In this document: one piece after another, positions 37,150 to 50,292 of the stretch
How positions within the stretch are numbered: position 1 is the stretch's first letter
Layout: each line of letters opens with the position of its first letter
The notes under the pieces: generated by a model
What the model saw: only the letters and a program-made list of their open reading frames with translations
Databases searched by the model: none
Told to the model about the DNA's origin: nothing
Position numbers and translations under genes: made by a program
NCBI GenBank assembly: GCA_008360975.2
Contig: CM039196.1
Span: 6,366,263-6,430,262 of the forward strand
Source: Lichenostomus cassidix
Taxonomy: Eukaryota > Chordata > Aves > Passeriformes > Meliphagidae
Length of the DNA stretch: 64,000 nucleotides
Direction: 5' to 3'

Positions 37150-39825
37150 TAAATATTGTTTAATATTCATAATATGTTACACAGAAGAAAAGTACGTATT
37201 CCTACCGATCTGTCAGAGGTAGGACTGGTGAACAATAGATACTGTTCTACATGGGAAGTGCAAAAAGCTTTAGCTAGGATAAGGGTCATTATCATCATTA
37301 GTATTATCATTTCACTCCTCCTTAAACTCTGAAATAAATTAAACTAAGACTTTTCAACAGTTAAGCACCTGATGGAGTTTAATTAACCCATTAAAGAAAA
37401 TTCCACTTCAGAGTTGAAAACTGATGAGGGGAAATTTAAATGAATGTATTTTAGTTGATCAAAGCACAATCCGTGGAACAAAAGCTTCTGAACATAATTT
37501 TTTTTAGCCTCCCCTAGATGTTGAAGAGCATTAAGCCTGTAAAAATTATCATTAATGTATGTCAACTCCCCCAGTTTCATTTTCTGGTGACTTTGAGCAG
37601 ATGTAGTTCACATTTATAACCAGCATGATCTTCACCATCTGAACATTCATGATTTTATGAAATAAGACCCTTGAGACATAATGTTTTGTTCCCTCAGGGT
37701 GAGATGTACCCATGAAGTGACTCAGATGGAAAGCTTGTCTCTGTTACACTGACTAAACTTTCTCTCTGTGGTGGCACCAAGACTGTCAAATCACTGGGCG
37801 GCGTGGTGTGATTGGCAGTGCCGTTTTGAAGGTCGTTTTGCTCAATGTATTCAAAGTGAGACAGATGTGGCTTTTTTTTTTTTTTTTTTTCAGTTCTTAC
37901 TCTGATTAATTGCCTCATTCAATTTCAACTCTATTGCAGTTAAACATTAATTCAGTAGGACTTAATAATGTATTCATTTATGATCTTGCTTGTGCATTAA
38001 TGACAATGATTTGCTGTTTTTTTAATTATAGGGATCCATGCGATGCGTATTTTACATCCACTTACAGGAAAATGCTATACACTCTTGTTCTTTTATGTCA
38101 GATAAATTAAACACTCAAAGAAGTGCTGAAGTACTTTATTAAATATTTCATTCTAAATATTTGCTGCAAAATATGTGTTGCTACAGACTCTAGCTTTAAA
38201 AACACTTGGCAAAGATTTGTATATACCTAGGGATTACATCTTTTCCTACATTATGTGAGTGATAGTCCTAGACCTCTACAAGAGCCCACTACAAACAAAT
38301 GTGCATCCTGAATAGTAAGAAAGTGCCTTTGTTTAATTTTAACAGTAATTAGGAGGTTTCCTTTGTTTTGTCTTTCTTCTGCCTCAGTTCTTTTCAGTTA
38401 CTCAGGCACTGGAGGATGAGTGATTTGATTTAGTGTGGTTTCTGCATCATGACAATCTGTCTTCCAACCATGGGACAACACCAGGGGACCCCACTTTCCC
38501 TGGTCCCCAAACACTTTTTTTGACATCAGCTCACAGAGATTTTGCTAGGCTTGAAGTGCAACTGTGATGCATGTGTAGTGGTTTTAAATCTGCGTGGTTT
38601 TTGTAAGGGACTTTCCTTGGTCACCTTTCTTATTCCAGAAAACAAAACCAATTTTTGTTCTCTAGGCCTCCACATCTATTTCTGCATCATAGTGGAGATC
38701 AAAAGTGAATTCACACAGTGTTTCCTTGTTTTGTGCCTACTGTTTTGATACATTTCACCTTTATTTTATTTCAAACCACAGAGGTGGTTACCCAGTCTTA
38801 CTCAGTACTTACATGGGATTAGAGCCACATGTCTTCCCTGCATGGCACTGGACACAGCTGCCTCCTGGCACCTCAGTCTTGATTCAGACATGGCTGGAGC
38901 TGGAAGTACTAGTTTGCCTGGTAATCCTCAGAGGTTACCAGAGTGGGCATTAAGAGCCTTCCCGTGGTCACATTTGTATTACTCGTGGTTCCTGCTAGCA
39001 TAATTACTTAGTGTAGCTTGAAAGGTCTGATCACCTACCGCTAAAATGACACTTTAATGGGGATTACAGTTTTCCAGCTCGTGTGTTCAGTGGCTTTAAT
39101 TAAGCAGGAAAAGGCCAGATCAGTAGCAGAGTCAACATCTCTCTGTTGGATGGCATTCTCTTTTGATCCTGGGCTCTGCATTGGTCCCATGAGAGTGATG
39201 TATTGGGATGGCCTTTTTGCTGTAAATGATTTTACTTATTCTGCCACATACAGGTATGTCTGATACAGGTTTCATTCTCTACCAGAACTGAAGTCCAGTT
39301 TCAAAATTTCTGATGAGAGCTGGGCAGGAATTTCTTCTTTTCTTTTTCTCTTTTTCCACTCACTATTCTGAGGGTACATAATTTTTTTTTTCCTTGTGCC
39401 TGTCAAACTAAATAGTTTTTTCATTCTCATTACTACAGAGCAGCTCTTGGGAAGATATTTGTTTATGTTCCACTAAGGCCATTAGATTTTGAAGTTTTGG
39501 TTCAGCAAATGTTTACTGATTCCTGAGCTATCTCTGTATCTCACAAGCCAATGGGAGTATTTCTGGTGATGGTAGAGGGAGGTAAAACAGTGTTTTCCAA
39601 ATAACTATCAGCTCTATCTTGCTGTCTTAAATATCGTCACTGGGGCATTGAATTCTCCTTCTCTCTCTCTTTTTTATACATTTGTTTATCCACTTGAAAT
39701 TTAAAGCATTTCCTTGTGTCTCGTGGGTTCTTCAATCTTTGGGCAGATAGTTTAAACTTCTACAGTTCCTTATTTACTGATCAGGATTGCATTGGGGCAT
39801 CAACCAGTCTAACCCAGAAATTCTA
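37150..39825. other. Intronic stretch, one poly-T tract
   Basis: Unique-looking AT-rich DNA. Apart from the poly-T at 37.87 kb I see no repeat family and no exon-like segment. Confidence 0.45.
37872..37890. repeat. Poly-T run (19 nt) followed by CAG
   Basis: Nineteen Ts then CAG form a fortuitously perfect 3' splice-site shape on the + strand. No plausible coding exon follows. Confidence 0.9.
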
Positions 39826-39880
39826 ATTAGCACTTTACATCTTCAAAGCATTGTACAAACGTGAACTAATCATATATTAA
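39826..39880 (+). mobile_element. MIR-like (CORE-SINE) fossil, short
   Basis: AGCACTTTACATCTTCAAAG followed by CATTGTACAAACGTGAACTAAT resembles the MIR segment containing the repeated (A)GCGCTTTAC words and TTAACTAAT. It is only about 55 bp, so confidence is moderate. Confidence 0.5.
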
Positions 39881-40879
39881 TCATGCTGAATTTTATGTTG
39901 GCTTATGTATTCTCTCTCATGTGCTGTGAGTTACAACCATCATACTATGAGCCATAGTGTTGGAGAAATTAATCCAAGCTCTTCAGTGTTGTGTTCTTTA
40001 GAAGAAAGAAAGTTGTTCCAAAATAGCTCCTGCTGCTTTTCTTCCTTGTCTTTAGCATCTGGCACTATCAGTAGTCATTTGAAAAATTTCTATCCTTGTT
40101 TCTATGGATTGTCCAATTATGATTTCTCTAATCTGCTCCCTCTGATTTCTGCTGCTTCTGATTGTTGATTCACTGAGGTGTTTTCTGTCATTATGTGGGT
40201 CCTGGAGTTGCTAAGTAGCATGTAGCACTGGTTTAATTTAAAAAATATAACCTGTAGTGTTTGTGCCAAAATTGATTCTTCTTCACTAAGCCCATTTAAT
40301 TAATTTGAAATCTCCCTCTTGCTCCTTGCTATTTGTTTCTAAATGAAATAATAAGAAGTTGTTAGGATACCAGTGCTGGGTAGTTCAGTGAGAGCATTGG
40401 CACTGTGCTGGGCTGTCTGTTACAAATGCAACCCTGTTGCTCATGCAATGGTTCTGATTCACATCTTGTCAGGCGTGACTTAACTACAGGATCTACCAAA
40501 AATTAAAACACAGTGAGTTTATTTTTAATAGTCACTCCCTGAGTAAAAGAAGCAAATTTAATCGTGAGGAAAATTAGCAAGAGAGCATCTAATCAACGTG
40601 TCCTGGTGTCACACTGTGGGTAAATATTTAGAACCCAGTCCTATGGCATGTGAGTTCTGTCATTTCCCACCATCCCACCAACCATTTGCTCACTGCTGTG
40701 TCCAAATGCTGTGTGCTCAAAAAGCTGTGTCCAAATGATTGCCAGACTTCAGGGCAGATCCTGCAGGAGCTGTGCTGAACACCACAGGCTGGTAAGGAGC
40801 AGTAGAGCATCTGAGGTGCCAGGATGTTTAGGATCCTGAAGGTTTTCAGGTGGCTGAGCGTAATAGAAACTTGTAATTC

Positions 40880-41000
40880 ATGCTGCCTGTGCTCAGAGGA
40901 TTATTTCTGATCTGAACCTCTATTAACTCTAGCATGATGTAATTTGCTTCGACATTACCATGCTAATTACATGTTAACTTTTCATACTTACCATGTACTA
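40880..41000. promoter_or_regulatory. Putative regulatory block with octamer-like and homeodomain motifs
   Basis: CATGATGTAATTTGC and ATGCTAATTAC (40960-40970) are POU/homeodomain-like words about 20 bp apart, flanked by TATTAACTC and GTTAAC. The stretch lacks simple repeats. The call rests on motif texture only. Confidence 0.28.
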
Positions 41001-41757
41001 TACCTCCCAGAGGAAAATACTCAGAACAAAAAAGAGTTAGAGTTCCTACACTTAAAAGAATGCATAAAACTTTGGCAGGAACAAAATATTGAAGTGATAT
41101 ATCTTCCTAATAAGTAAAATAATCAGCATTGGGTTGTTGCTGTAGGAATTTTTCAGTCAACCCTGGTTAGTTATTTGAAATATGGTAGGATGATGGTTCC
41201 CACTCATACATTTCATTTGTTTGTCACCCTTTTCAGAATGGAAATTTCTGAGAACAGATTGTGCTGAAAACTTCCGTGAACCAATCACACAAAATTGGTG
41301 TGTGGACTAAAGTTACAAATACACTTCAGAGCAAAATACAACTTTTGATTACACTTAATGGGTTAGTACTGCATTTCTGGACATTACATTAAATCAGATC
41401 AATACAATAAATGAGGAAATACATCACACTGTGCATTTATCAGGTGTGTCATTGTCTTTAGAGGTCATCAGATAAGCAAATAAGAAAGTGATTTCTCATT
41501 TCTTATTTTCAATGAGCAATTACTTGTAATAATGAAGTATATTATGCATCATTACTTGTTCGGTGTCCTTTATTAAAAAAGAAGCATAGAGGTTTAATGA
41601 AAGGTCTTTAGATAACCAGAAAGTTGTAGAAATATAGAGAACTCACTTAAAGCAATTTTTTTAAGACAAGTGAATATTACTGCTCCTTTTCTCTTAGCAC
41701 TGTGTTCTCAAAACAGGACTGTGTGATGAAAGATGCATCACTGTCATCCTTCAAGAG

Positions 41758-41867
41758 TTGAGAAAATCAGGGTTCAGAATCACATGGCAAACTGTGGTTC
41801 AAGTTAGGAAGTGAATCCAGATCTTGCTTGGTCTCTTGTCTTCTAAACACTTCACTGCTTTCCAAAC
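41758..41867 (+). mobile_element. MIR-like (CORE-SINE) fossil, 3' half
   Basis: GGTTCAGAATCACATGGCAA, then GGAAGTGAATCCAGATCT, then a TCTCTTGTCTTCTAAACACTT-like stretch follow the MIR order GGTCACACAGCAAG, GAACCCAGGTCT, and the CTCTAACCACT box. Orientation is +. Confidence 0.6.
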
Positions 41868-42059
41868 CTCTGACGTATGAGCAGCAGAGAGAAAGATGAG
41901 TGAATATCACCAGTAATGTTTGCAAGAACATGAATAGGAGCTATTTGATTAACTTCTGGCTCAGTACAGAGTACCTTCCCACCATCCCTGGTGGAGGAAC
42001 AGCCAGGCTAAAGAAGCAAAGCTCGAGCAAAGGTGGCTGATATGCAAAACCATGTCTCA

Positions 42060-42260
42060 TTCTGCTTCACTAATGGTAGCCATGGCAACCCCAGGACATT
42101 AACTTATGCACTGATTGCGAGCCATGAGCATCAAAGCAAGTAATTAGGGAGACAAATGGGAAGTCTTGATGGATTCTTCCATCGAGATCAAAGCTTTATA
42201 TAAGTTTTTCATTCGTTTGGGAACAAGCACTGAGATTATTTGTATGTTCTATTAGGCTAT
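42060..42260. promoter_or_regulatory. Putative regulatory block with palindromic RFX X-box
   Basis: GTAGCCATGGCAAC at 42076-42089 fits the RFX X-box (GTNRCC, 0-3 spacer, RGYAAC) with both half-sites intact. Downstream are GCATCAAAGC, GTAATTAGG and AGATCAAAG (42185-42193), the last a TCF/LEF consensus. RFX X-boxes mark ciliary and neuronal genes and many enhancers. Of the candidate enhancers here, this has the most specific motif. Binding is inferred. Confidence 0.42.
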
Positions 42261-43379
42261 CAATGAAAATTGGGACCAAAGCTGGATTGTTTCTTAATTT
42301 TTCAAGGAACGGCCACTTAACTGAGCCAGAAACCATTTAATAGCTGTGATACTAAACCAGGAGTTGGACTTGTTGAATCAGACCATTGGAGTTTTCAGCA
42401 CACTCCTACATAGTTTCAGGAGAAAATTGTGCTAACCTGAGGTTTTCCTCGTCATTTCTGAAACATTAACTGTGAGTAAAAATATTTAAGAATGCAATTT
42501 TTAAACCATGACGTGTGCTTCTAAGGATTCATATGATGAGGGGATTCACTCTCAGTATCTTCAGATCAAGAACAGAGGAGAGTTGGTGTCTGAAATACAA
42601 TGACTTGTGCTATATGAATGCTCTGAAATGATGGTCTGTGGTCCCTTCTGCCTTTATATTTTAGTATGTCTTCTTTAGTTTAAGTGTAAATCCTGTGGGC
42701 AGCATGAGGTCCTCAAACAACAGGGGAGAACATAAACTGAATCATGCAGCAAAAACAAATTGTAATGTAAATCTTTGCACAAACTTTTGGATGGACAAGT
42801 TCTCTTAGTACTGGGCATTTGGAGTGAATTTTCAAACATCATATTTCTTACTTTCCCTCAGCTGCACACATTTCAATAACCACAGGGTCTATTTCTCTTT
42901 TTCCAAAATTTGCTTTTCTGAAAAGTAACTTACCTAAATTAGGCAGGAGTTTTCCAAATCAATGAAACTTCCACAGCACTCCATTGAGTACAGAGCTTCA
43001 TGTGGGATGCAGCAGTAGTCCCTAGAGCATCAATAACTTCATTTTGCTGGGATTTTAAGGCAGGCATTAATATTTGGGTTGGACTTTCATTTTTAATTGA
43101 TGAGGGAAAAGACTATCTGCCTTTCTTTCCTTCTTGATAAGGCAAGCTTCTCTTTAGTAACTTCAAACACCCCAATTCTTCAGTTAAAGGCGAATTAAGT
43201 TTTCCTGTATTTAAAATTAGCTCTCTGAGGGTGGCATCAGCTCTGTTTCTTTTATGTTTTAAGTCCCAGTTCTTTAATCTGTTTCTAATACATTCTGTTC
43301 AGCAATTTTGCATTTCTGTTTTAGTGGAAGCAATGCTGATTAATTCCTTCTTATGACATCTGTGGCTGCATCCTAGATT

Positions 43380-43680
43380 AAACCTACTCTAATACAGAGC
43401 CTATCATTAAGTGTTAAATATTCTTGCAAGGCTACTTAAATTAGATTCAACATCAGTGGATCATTTAGTAGAGAGTCGTTAATTCTCCATCTTACGGCAA
43501 GGCCACATTCTGGTGATGCTTTTAATCAGAAGATTATTGAGGTATGATTTGAAAGGGATATGCTGCCCATATTTTGCCTTTGGGCAAATTATGGAAGGTC
43601 AAGTTGCCAAGGAAACAAAACTAAGATAACATTACTAATTCCTGACTCCAAAGTTGTCTTTTCTGATCATATCATTTGCT
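43380..43680. promoter_or_regulatory. Possible conserved noncoding element
   Basis: About 300 bp without simple repeats, rich in homeodomain-like words (GTTAATTC, TTTTAATCAG). It holds an inverted repeat TTTGCC/GGCAAA around a 4-bp spacer, near 43573-43590, and AAGGTCAAG, a nuclear-receptor half-site. The call rests on texture. Confidence 0.25.
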
Positions 43681-44056
43681 CAATGTACATGCTTAGAAAA
43701 GATACCAGCTGACAATATCTCTGCCATTTAGTTCAACAGAAAATGGCTTTATAATTCTTGCTTCTCTAGATAATGTTCATAGTGATGACAAGGCTCACCA
43801 AAGTACTTTGTCTCTGTAGAATCCACAAATTGATTGGTTTGTTTATGAATAAGGTAAACATTATTCCTGATTTATGGAAGGGAAAGGAAGGAAGGGAAGG
43901 GTTACAATTTACATATTCAAAGATATCTGCAAAGTTAAGATGTTACCAGGTTTGACAGTCTAATTTACAGCTCTTTAGAGAATCCTGATGTTCATAAAGT
44001 GAAGAGCCCTTGATAACACAACTTCATTAAGGCCCCTCAAGTTAAACACTCAGCGT

Positions 44057-44135
44057 TGCTTCTTCTGGTCACAGGTCAGGCCAGTGGTAGAGCCAGGAAG
44101 ACTTCCCTGGTATTTGCTGCTATCCTGAGTGTTGT
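44057..44135 (+). mobile_element. MIR-like (CORE-SINE) fossil
   Basis: GGTCACAGGTCAGGCCAGTGG, then TAGAGCCAGGAAGACTTCCC and a later GAGTGTTGTGCTTCC follow the MIR GGTCACACAGC, GTGGCAGAGCCAGG, CCAGTGCTC order. A worn left part may begin near 43855, where GGTAAACATTATTCCTGATT resembles the MIR TATTATCCCCATTTTAC box. Confidence 0.5.
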
Positions 44136-44280
44136 GCTTCCTCTTTTTCTGTTATTTTCTTTTCTCCTTTGCTATTCCAGGTGGGAAGCAGTAGTACAGG
44201 ATTGGCTGCAGTGCAAAAGAGCCTACATGGAGTAGCAGCATGTTATGATGAGTGTTCCTGCCCCTTTCTCCTTTCCATCC

Positions 44281-44317
44281 ACATGTGTGTGAGTGTATAA
44301 CATGTGTGTGAATGTTT
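44281..44317. repeat. Two-copy tandem repeat, 19-bp period
   Basis: ACATGTGTGTGAGTGTATA is followed by an imperfect second copy starting ACATGTGTGTGAATG. Confidence 0.85.
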
Positions 44318-44379
44318 GTGTTCAGTTTCTTGTCCTTCCTTTGGAGAACTCGTGAGAAAGGAATCATTTCATTCCCTTA

Positions 44380-47300
44380 AGTATCAACATCTGAGATTGT
44401 GGTAGATTCTGTCCTTAAATTTTCATTGGGAACTGTGCTGTGTCGTAGGGCACTGCATAATGAATACGACCCTGCCAATCAAGACACTCTGTTTTATATC
44501 ACTTATTACTAAATTGAAAATGGTGTTTTACTACAGCAATAAAGGGCTGGTACAGCATGAGGTACATTTTTATACAACTCTATGAACTTTGTCATTGAAA
44601 ACATTATAGCCTTGAATTTGAGAGCACAGTGGAAGGCAATATAATTTGATTACCTATATTAATCAAGTAGAGTACAACATATAAAACCAGTAATGCATAA
44701 GTCTGACTGGAGCCAGATAACCCTCTTGTGCATCTTAGAAAGATTTATTTTCAGTAATATAATTCATTTGACATGAAAGTATCATAATTGCAGTTGCTAG
44801 GAAGGATTTCTTTCTTTCCTTTTTTTAGGGAAAAAAAACTATCATGCTTTCAAGAGCAGTTTGTTCTTCTAAAGCTCTGCTTACTGAAAATTGAAAACAA
44901 AGATTTGTTTTTGTAATTGTGGCAATTTTTCATCAGCCAGCTGAGCTAACACAGTGGTTTGTTTTGAATACTGTTCCTGCTTCATAAACAAGTATTAGGT
45001 GTGAATTTAAAAGAATATTTTTTGCTGTACATTGGTTACATTGATTATTAGTACTGTCATTCTCAACCTGTGCTTCTCAAAGCTGCCCAGAAGCTCTTGA
45101 GCCTTACCTGTGCAAGTACTTTGCATAAACTCTGAAAATAACTTCCCCTCACTCACTCCATGGAAAGGCTTTAAAGCATATTTAAAGACACCTAATGACT
45201 CTGTGAAAACCCCTGTTGTTATTGGATGTGCAGTAGTGACACATACTAATAATAGTATTAGTATCATGAGTTGTTATTTTTGCATTTTATCGCTAAGTGT
45301 GGCTGCAAACCACATGTGAGTTGGTTGGTGTATCACAGCTGATACAGCAAAAATCACAAGTGAAAACAGACCAGGAGACTGTGCCACAGCTCCCCTTGGA
45401 GCAGGAAAACTTGTGTGCTTCATAGTGCCAGGGCACACAAACTGAGAGGGGTTAAAATATCCTGGTCAAGGTGTTTGCCAGTTCTTCAAACAGATTTCAC
45501 ATTCACCTTTGCTCATCGTAACTTACTGGAAAATAAAAGGTTTGTATAATTCAGTGTATCCTGACTCTGTGACAAATACATAATAGCTTGTTCCATCTAA
45601 TTATTTCCTCATTGTGCTAATATAAGGTGATAGAGTTCATTCTCAACAGTGTTTGTAGCCCTATCTCATTATTGGTCCACAGAGCAGTAAGTTGTTTTTT
45701 CCCATTTTTACTCTTCAGCCTTCTGTTCTTTTTCTCTTCTATGCCCTCCTGTTGCGATGTTTTCTCTTTCTTTTATTCTGTAATTGCTCCAGTCTGGATT
45801 AGACATAGAGGGGGTCATCACTGCCAAGGAAACACTTAGACGTGTTGGAGCTTCTGTTCATAAATGACATCTATCCACACAGCTGAGCATTTCCTCATCA
45901 GCTCTGGAGGAAAAATAAAAATTAAAAAAAAAAAAAAAAAGTGTAGTGACAACAGTAAGCATCAATTTCCTCAGGCTTGTTCAGAAATTTTCAGGATGGC
46001 TAAGCTAAGGAGACTCGCATTCCCATCTTTCACCATGTACAACCAACCCTTGTCTTGGTCTTTGAGGTCAGTGCTGGTCAAACTACCTTGGCAGTGTGAA
46101 AGCAGAACAGTGAGGTAGGAGGCTCCATTTGTAAGTCATTACATTTCCATCAATCATGGACATTTTGGGGGCTGACAAGAACAAATGAGTATCTAGGGGC
46201 ACTGAAAGAGGAGCAGATGTACCAAGGTAGGAGGAAGCCTTTACAATTTTACCTGGAGTAGGATATCTGTGGTTTCAAAATTCCTTGGTGTTTAAGGGTT
46301 TGTAATTTTGTGGTCCAAAGAAGTATTTTCCAGGTACTGGCATGGGTCTTGAAGCTTTTATATTTATCTTTGATAGGGCATAATTCTGCAAGAGTGAATA
46401 ACCAACTGTGTTATTTTCTTACTGAATTAGCTTGAAGTCTCTGCTATATTCCTTAGATTGCATCGAAGACACCCAAATATATGCCCTAGGCAATGCCTGT
46501 CCTTCACTTCCAAAACTTACCTACTTCAATATTTTTAAGATCTAAATGGAATAAAGAGAAAAAAGCAGATTTAGTTTGCATTGTATTAATGCTAATGACA
46601 ACTGCTGGCTTTTGGGGGGTTGGGGGGTGTGCAGAGGTGGGTTTTAGTTTTCGTATTTAAAATCTTTTTTATTTCTCTCTCGGTGGATTTCTTTATTCCA
46701 GGGTGGCTCACCTGTTGTGAAGGGGGCATCCATCCCTTAAGGTTTATTTTAAAAGCAGTGGTTGAAATCTGCAGGCACATGCTCTGAGTTTCCTTGGAGG
46801 AGTAGGCATTCTGTAGATGTCTCCATTCTTGTGCTAAATATTTTACCAGATTTGAATTTTAATGTTCAATAATGCAAACATTAATGGTAGCTATAGTAAG
46901 CTTTATACTTTTTACCCACAACAACATAAACCTTGCTATGAGTTAAATAGCAGTGGAATTAAATAACATTAATTATTACATTAATTATATATAAGTATAG
47001 TTAATCTTGTCCCTGACAGCAGCAGGGACTTTAGTGGCTAAAGGCATTCAGCAAAACAAAACAGCTGATTCACATAACGTTAAGTGGAGAATGAGCTGAA
47101 GTTCTTTTTACTGAATTAATGTATTTTGAAAACACAGTGGGTGCTTTGGATTGTTTTCCATATCCAGAGTGCCTAACTGAACTGTGTTCTAAAATATTCC
47201 ATACCTCATCACAGTGCTGTGTTTGCAGGTGTGTAGCTGCTCAGCCCAGCTTTGCCCACCTGAATTCAGCCTGGCTTCAGCCACTCCTGCCAGGTCCAGC

Positions 47301-49100
47301 ATAAGTGGTTACAGGGCACAGCAGAGATTTGCCTTCACACCTAAGTGATGTCAGCTCTGATTCAAAAATTAGTCGCACTTCTGAGTGCTCATGTTAGAAA
47401 TTTTTGGGTCTTCAGCCTGAATTTGAATGGAAAAAGCTGTGATACACCTGTGGAGGAAATTTAGAGTCCTCAGATGGGTGTCTTCATGCATAACCTAGTG
47501 TGTTCCTTTGTTGCTGCACTACTGGGACTTACAGGGAGAAGTAAGGAGAAAAGGAAGTTGGCAGCATGAGAAAAAGTGTGTGTGTAAATATATACATAAA
47601 AAATCAAATGTGTAAATGAAATAAAGTAAACATTCACGGGAATGAGCTGTAAGAAACCACAGGAAGTTTCATAACCAGAAATCTGTCACCCTCATCTCAG
47701 AGGGTGGCTGTCATTAAGCAGGATGGGGAGGTATTTGGAAATGCCTTTCCTCCTGAGTTCCATGCTGAAATCCTCTCTAACAGCTTCCTGCAGCTCATAA
47801 TGGTTCTGCACAGAGGGAAGACAGCCATGCATGTTCTCTGCTAAATAAATATGTAAATGGAACTCCCAAACACAGTCACATACCATGGAGTCAGATAGCT
47901 GAGAATAACTAAATGCTTTCCATTAGATGAGGGTACTTTAACAAATTCTGTTGTTTTGTACTGGCCCAATATTTTTTGGTGACTCCATAGTGACTTGGAC
48001 ATGGCATAGTAATGGGCTAGATTTGCAATCCAAATAGAGGAAAAGTGATGTTTGTAGTAAATGGGGAATTACTAGACGGATCATTATGGTTAAAGTGGCT
48101 TTTGACTATATCCATATTAAGTCCTAAACTCCTCCTTAATTGTAGAGAAAGCTTATAACCCCCTCTCCAAACTGCAGCAGCCTCTCATTGTTGTAAATCA
48201 TGGCTTTAAGCCAATTTTTTTCTGTTGGACATATCATCTAGGCATCCTTGCATTAAACAAAATTAGAGCTGCTCTGTGCAGCAAGTCACTGCGAATCCAG
48301 TCTTGGTTCCTGCTCCTCCCAGGAGAGTGTGAGGGACCAAAGGTGGGGCAGATGGTCCAGGTAACTCAGAGCCAGAAGGCTCGTGGTAAAGGGGAGGCAG
48401 CAAGGCAAGATGTCTCGTGCCAGCAAAGGGCATTAGTCATAGATGACAAGAGAATTAGAACGAAAGAAATGTTTCTCTGGTTTCTGAGTGAAAACCCGAA
48501 TACAGCACTGAAGCTGTAATGTCTCCAAGAGTGTCTGTCTAATGAAAAGAAAATGAGTGACAGGTGACACAATGCCCGAGTGAGGGAAGAGTGAAAAGAA
48601 CTTGTGAGCACTTCAGAGGAGAAGCAGACTGCATCTCTTTTCTTGTCAGAGTTTCCTCTGTTTTGTAAATGGGTGAAATGCAGTGTCAACCATTCAACTT
48701 GGTGTGCAGTGTTCTTTCAATTACCCAAGTGTGGCTGTGGATGCACCACTGGAGATGTGTGGAAACAAAGTAAAATAGGAAAGAGGTGAAAAAGCTTCAG
48801 TTCATTATTTGTGTGATCCCTGCAAATGCTGGGCTAAATGGGGTCCATAATTCACATTACTCTTCGGTGTTATCATAGACAGTACAAGTGAAAATTACCT
48901 CCTGCATTGTCCAGTCACTCTCTTTCCTGGCAAATACGGGCTGAAATTAGGCATAAAATTGTATGTTGGGTTTCCCAGGCTTTCCCAAGGGTGCTGAGAT
49001 TCTGCAACCATAGAGATAATGAGTCAATCACAGTCAGTAAATTGACTTCAAGGCAGCTACATCAACCTACCATTAAATACTTAGAATGAGTCCAAATAGT
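44380..49100. other. Intronic stretch, poly-A and G-run only
   Basis: Mostly AT-rich unique DNA. The 44.4-44.75 kb part could be conserved but has no specific motif. A double G6 run lies at 46614-46626. Confidence 0.45.
45924..45940. repeat. Poly-A run (17 nt)
   Basis: Uninterrupted A run preceded by further A-rich words. No retroposon body is recognisable. Confidence 0.9.
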
Positions 49101-49154
49101 GTGTGTATGAGAGAGAGAGACTATATATTGAAAGAAATGTATTATATGGAGATA

Positions 49155-49178
49155 GATCAATCAATCGATCAATCGATC
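49155..49178. repeat. (ATCA/ATCG)n tetranucleotide microsatellite
   Basis: Alternating ATCA and ATCG units, about 24 bp, giving several overlapping ATCGAT sites. A short (GA)n lies about 45 bp upstream. Confidence 0.85.
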
Positions 49179-49470
49179 TGACCATCAAATAGAACAGATT
49201 GATTCTGGAAAGGACATCATTAAATCATCCAAAAATTATGGCAAAGCATTCTACTGGTCTATTAAGCCTAAAGTAGGAGGTATAATATGGTAAACCAGCC
49301 AGAAAGCCTTTCCTGAGTGTGGTACCAAACACTGCTGTGGAGATGGCACTGGATGCTGACTTTTTTATTTTTAATGAGTGTGTCTTTATTAAGCTCTTAG
49401 GTAGCAACATTCATCTGTGTAGGCTCCTGTAAAAGACTGCACTATGGAAAGATCTTTCTACCTTTTCTAT

Positions 49471-49497
49471 GGGTGGGGGGAAGGGCAGGGATGTGGG
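49471..49497 (+). other. G-quadruplex motif, + strand
   Basis: Five G-runs of at least three (3, 6, 3, 3, 3) are separated by loops T, AA, CA and ATGT. Loops of 1-4 nt make this a high-stability G4 pattern. On the + strand the motif would also be in the gene's pre-mRNA. Confidence 0.8.
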
Positions 49498-49995
49498 AAA
49501 TTAAGAGAAATCTGGTGGCTCTTACAGCTTTTTCAAGATGGGCTGGTCACTCTCTCCCTTGAACTAGGTAATTTTTGACTTGGCTGGAAAGTAGGCAGCT
49601 GTAGATCTTCTTTTGTAGATCTCAAGGAATAATTTGTGATTATCCCTTTTTCTCCAAAAGTGCTTTCCTGTGTATAGGTATAATAATAAAGAAACCATTT
49701 TCAGCATAAAAGATGTGCTTGTCAAACCACAGCAATGATTTTCCAGTTGCTGGCTTTTTTAGTTGTGCAGCCTTCTAATATTTCTGCTTGAATTCTTTCA
49801 CGACAGAAGCAAATGAAAATTACACCGTGGTTTTTAGGTCTCTGTTCCCTGATTTTTGCTTGTCATGTCATGAACTTCTTCGAAGCAGTGAAATGGCAGC
49901 CCATCTCCCTGAGAGCTCCAGACAGATTTCTAAAGTTGTCTTGTTAACAGCTTGTCAGAAACCTACATTTCAGTCTCGCTGAGTTTATATCATGC

Positions 49996-50026
<31 letters not shown>

Positions 50027-50032
50027 AAAAAA
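49996..50032. repeat. Poly-A tract, interrupted
   Basis: Eighteen As, then further A runs broken by GG and G. No SINE or processed-gene body is visible to the left. Confidence 0.9.
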
Positions 50033-50292
50033 GTTGCTGGAAATTATGATTTTTACAGGTTCTGACATTTTTCTAAAGAACTGAAATGCTCAAGGCTGCT
50101 GTCTCCCTTAACAGGCTGTGCTGTTTTGGGTAATATTCTGCGTTGCATCAACTGAACATCAGAGCAACATTCAGTTTCTTCCCTTTAACATGTTCTTTGA
50201 ATTATTTAAGGTGTTTTGATGTTGGCTAGAATTCGTAACAAAGTCCTCCAGCTTTTATCCTAAAATATCAAAAAGGTTGAGATTTTTTCCTT

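Noticed and set aside
37872..37893. T19 plus CAG as a 3' splice site
   Set aside because: No donor-bounded open exon of family character follows; poly-T runs give this shape by chance.
46614..46641. Double G6 run as a G-quadruplex
   Set aside because: Only two long runs lie close together; the third G3 is 11 nt away, so the standard four-run rule is not met.
49155..49178. Possible short CRISPR-like or regulatory direct repeats
   Set aside because: Plain tetranucleotide microsatellite; no spacers, and the genome is a vertebrate.
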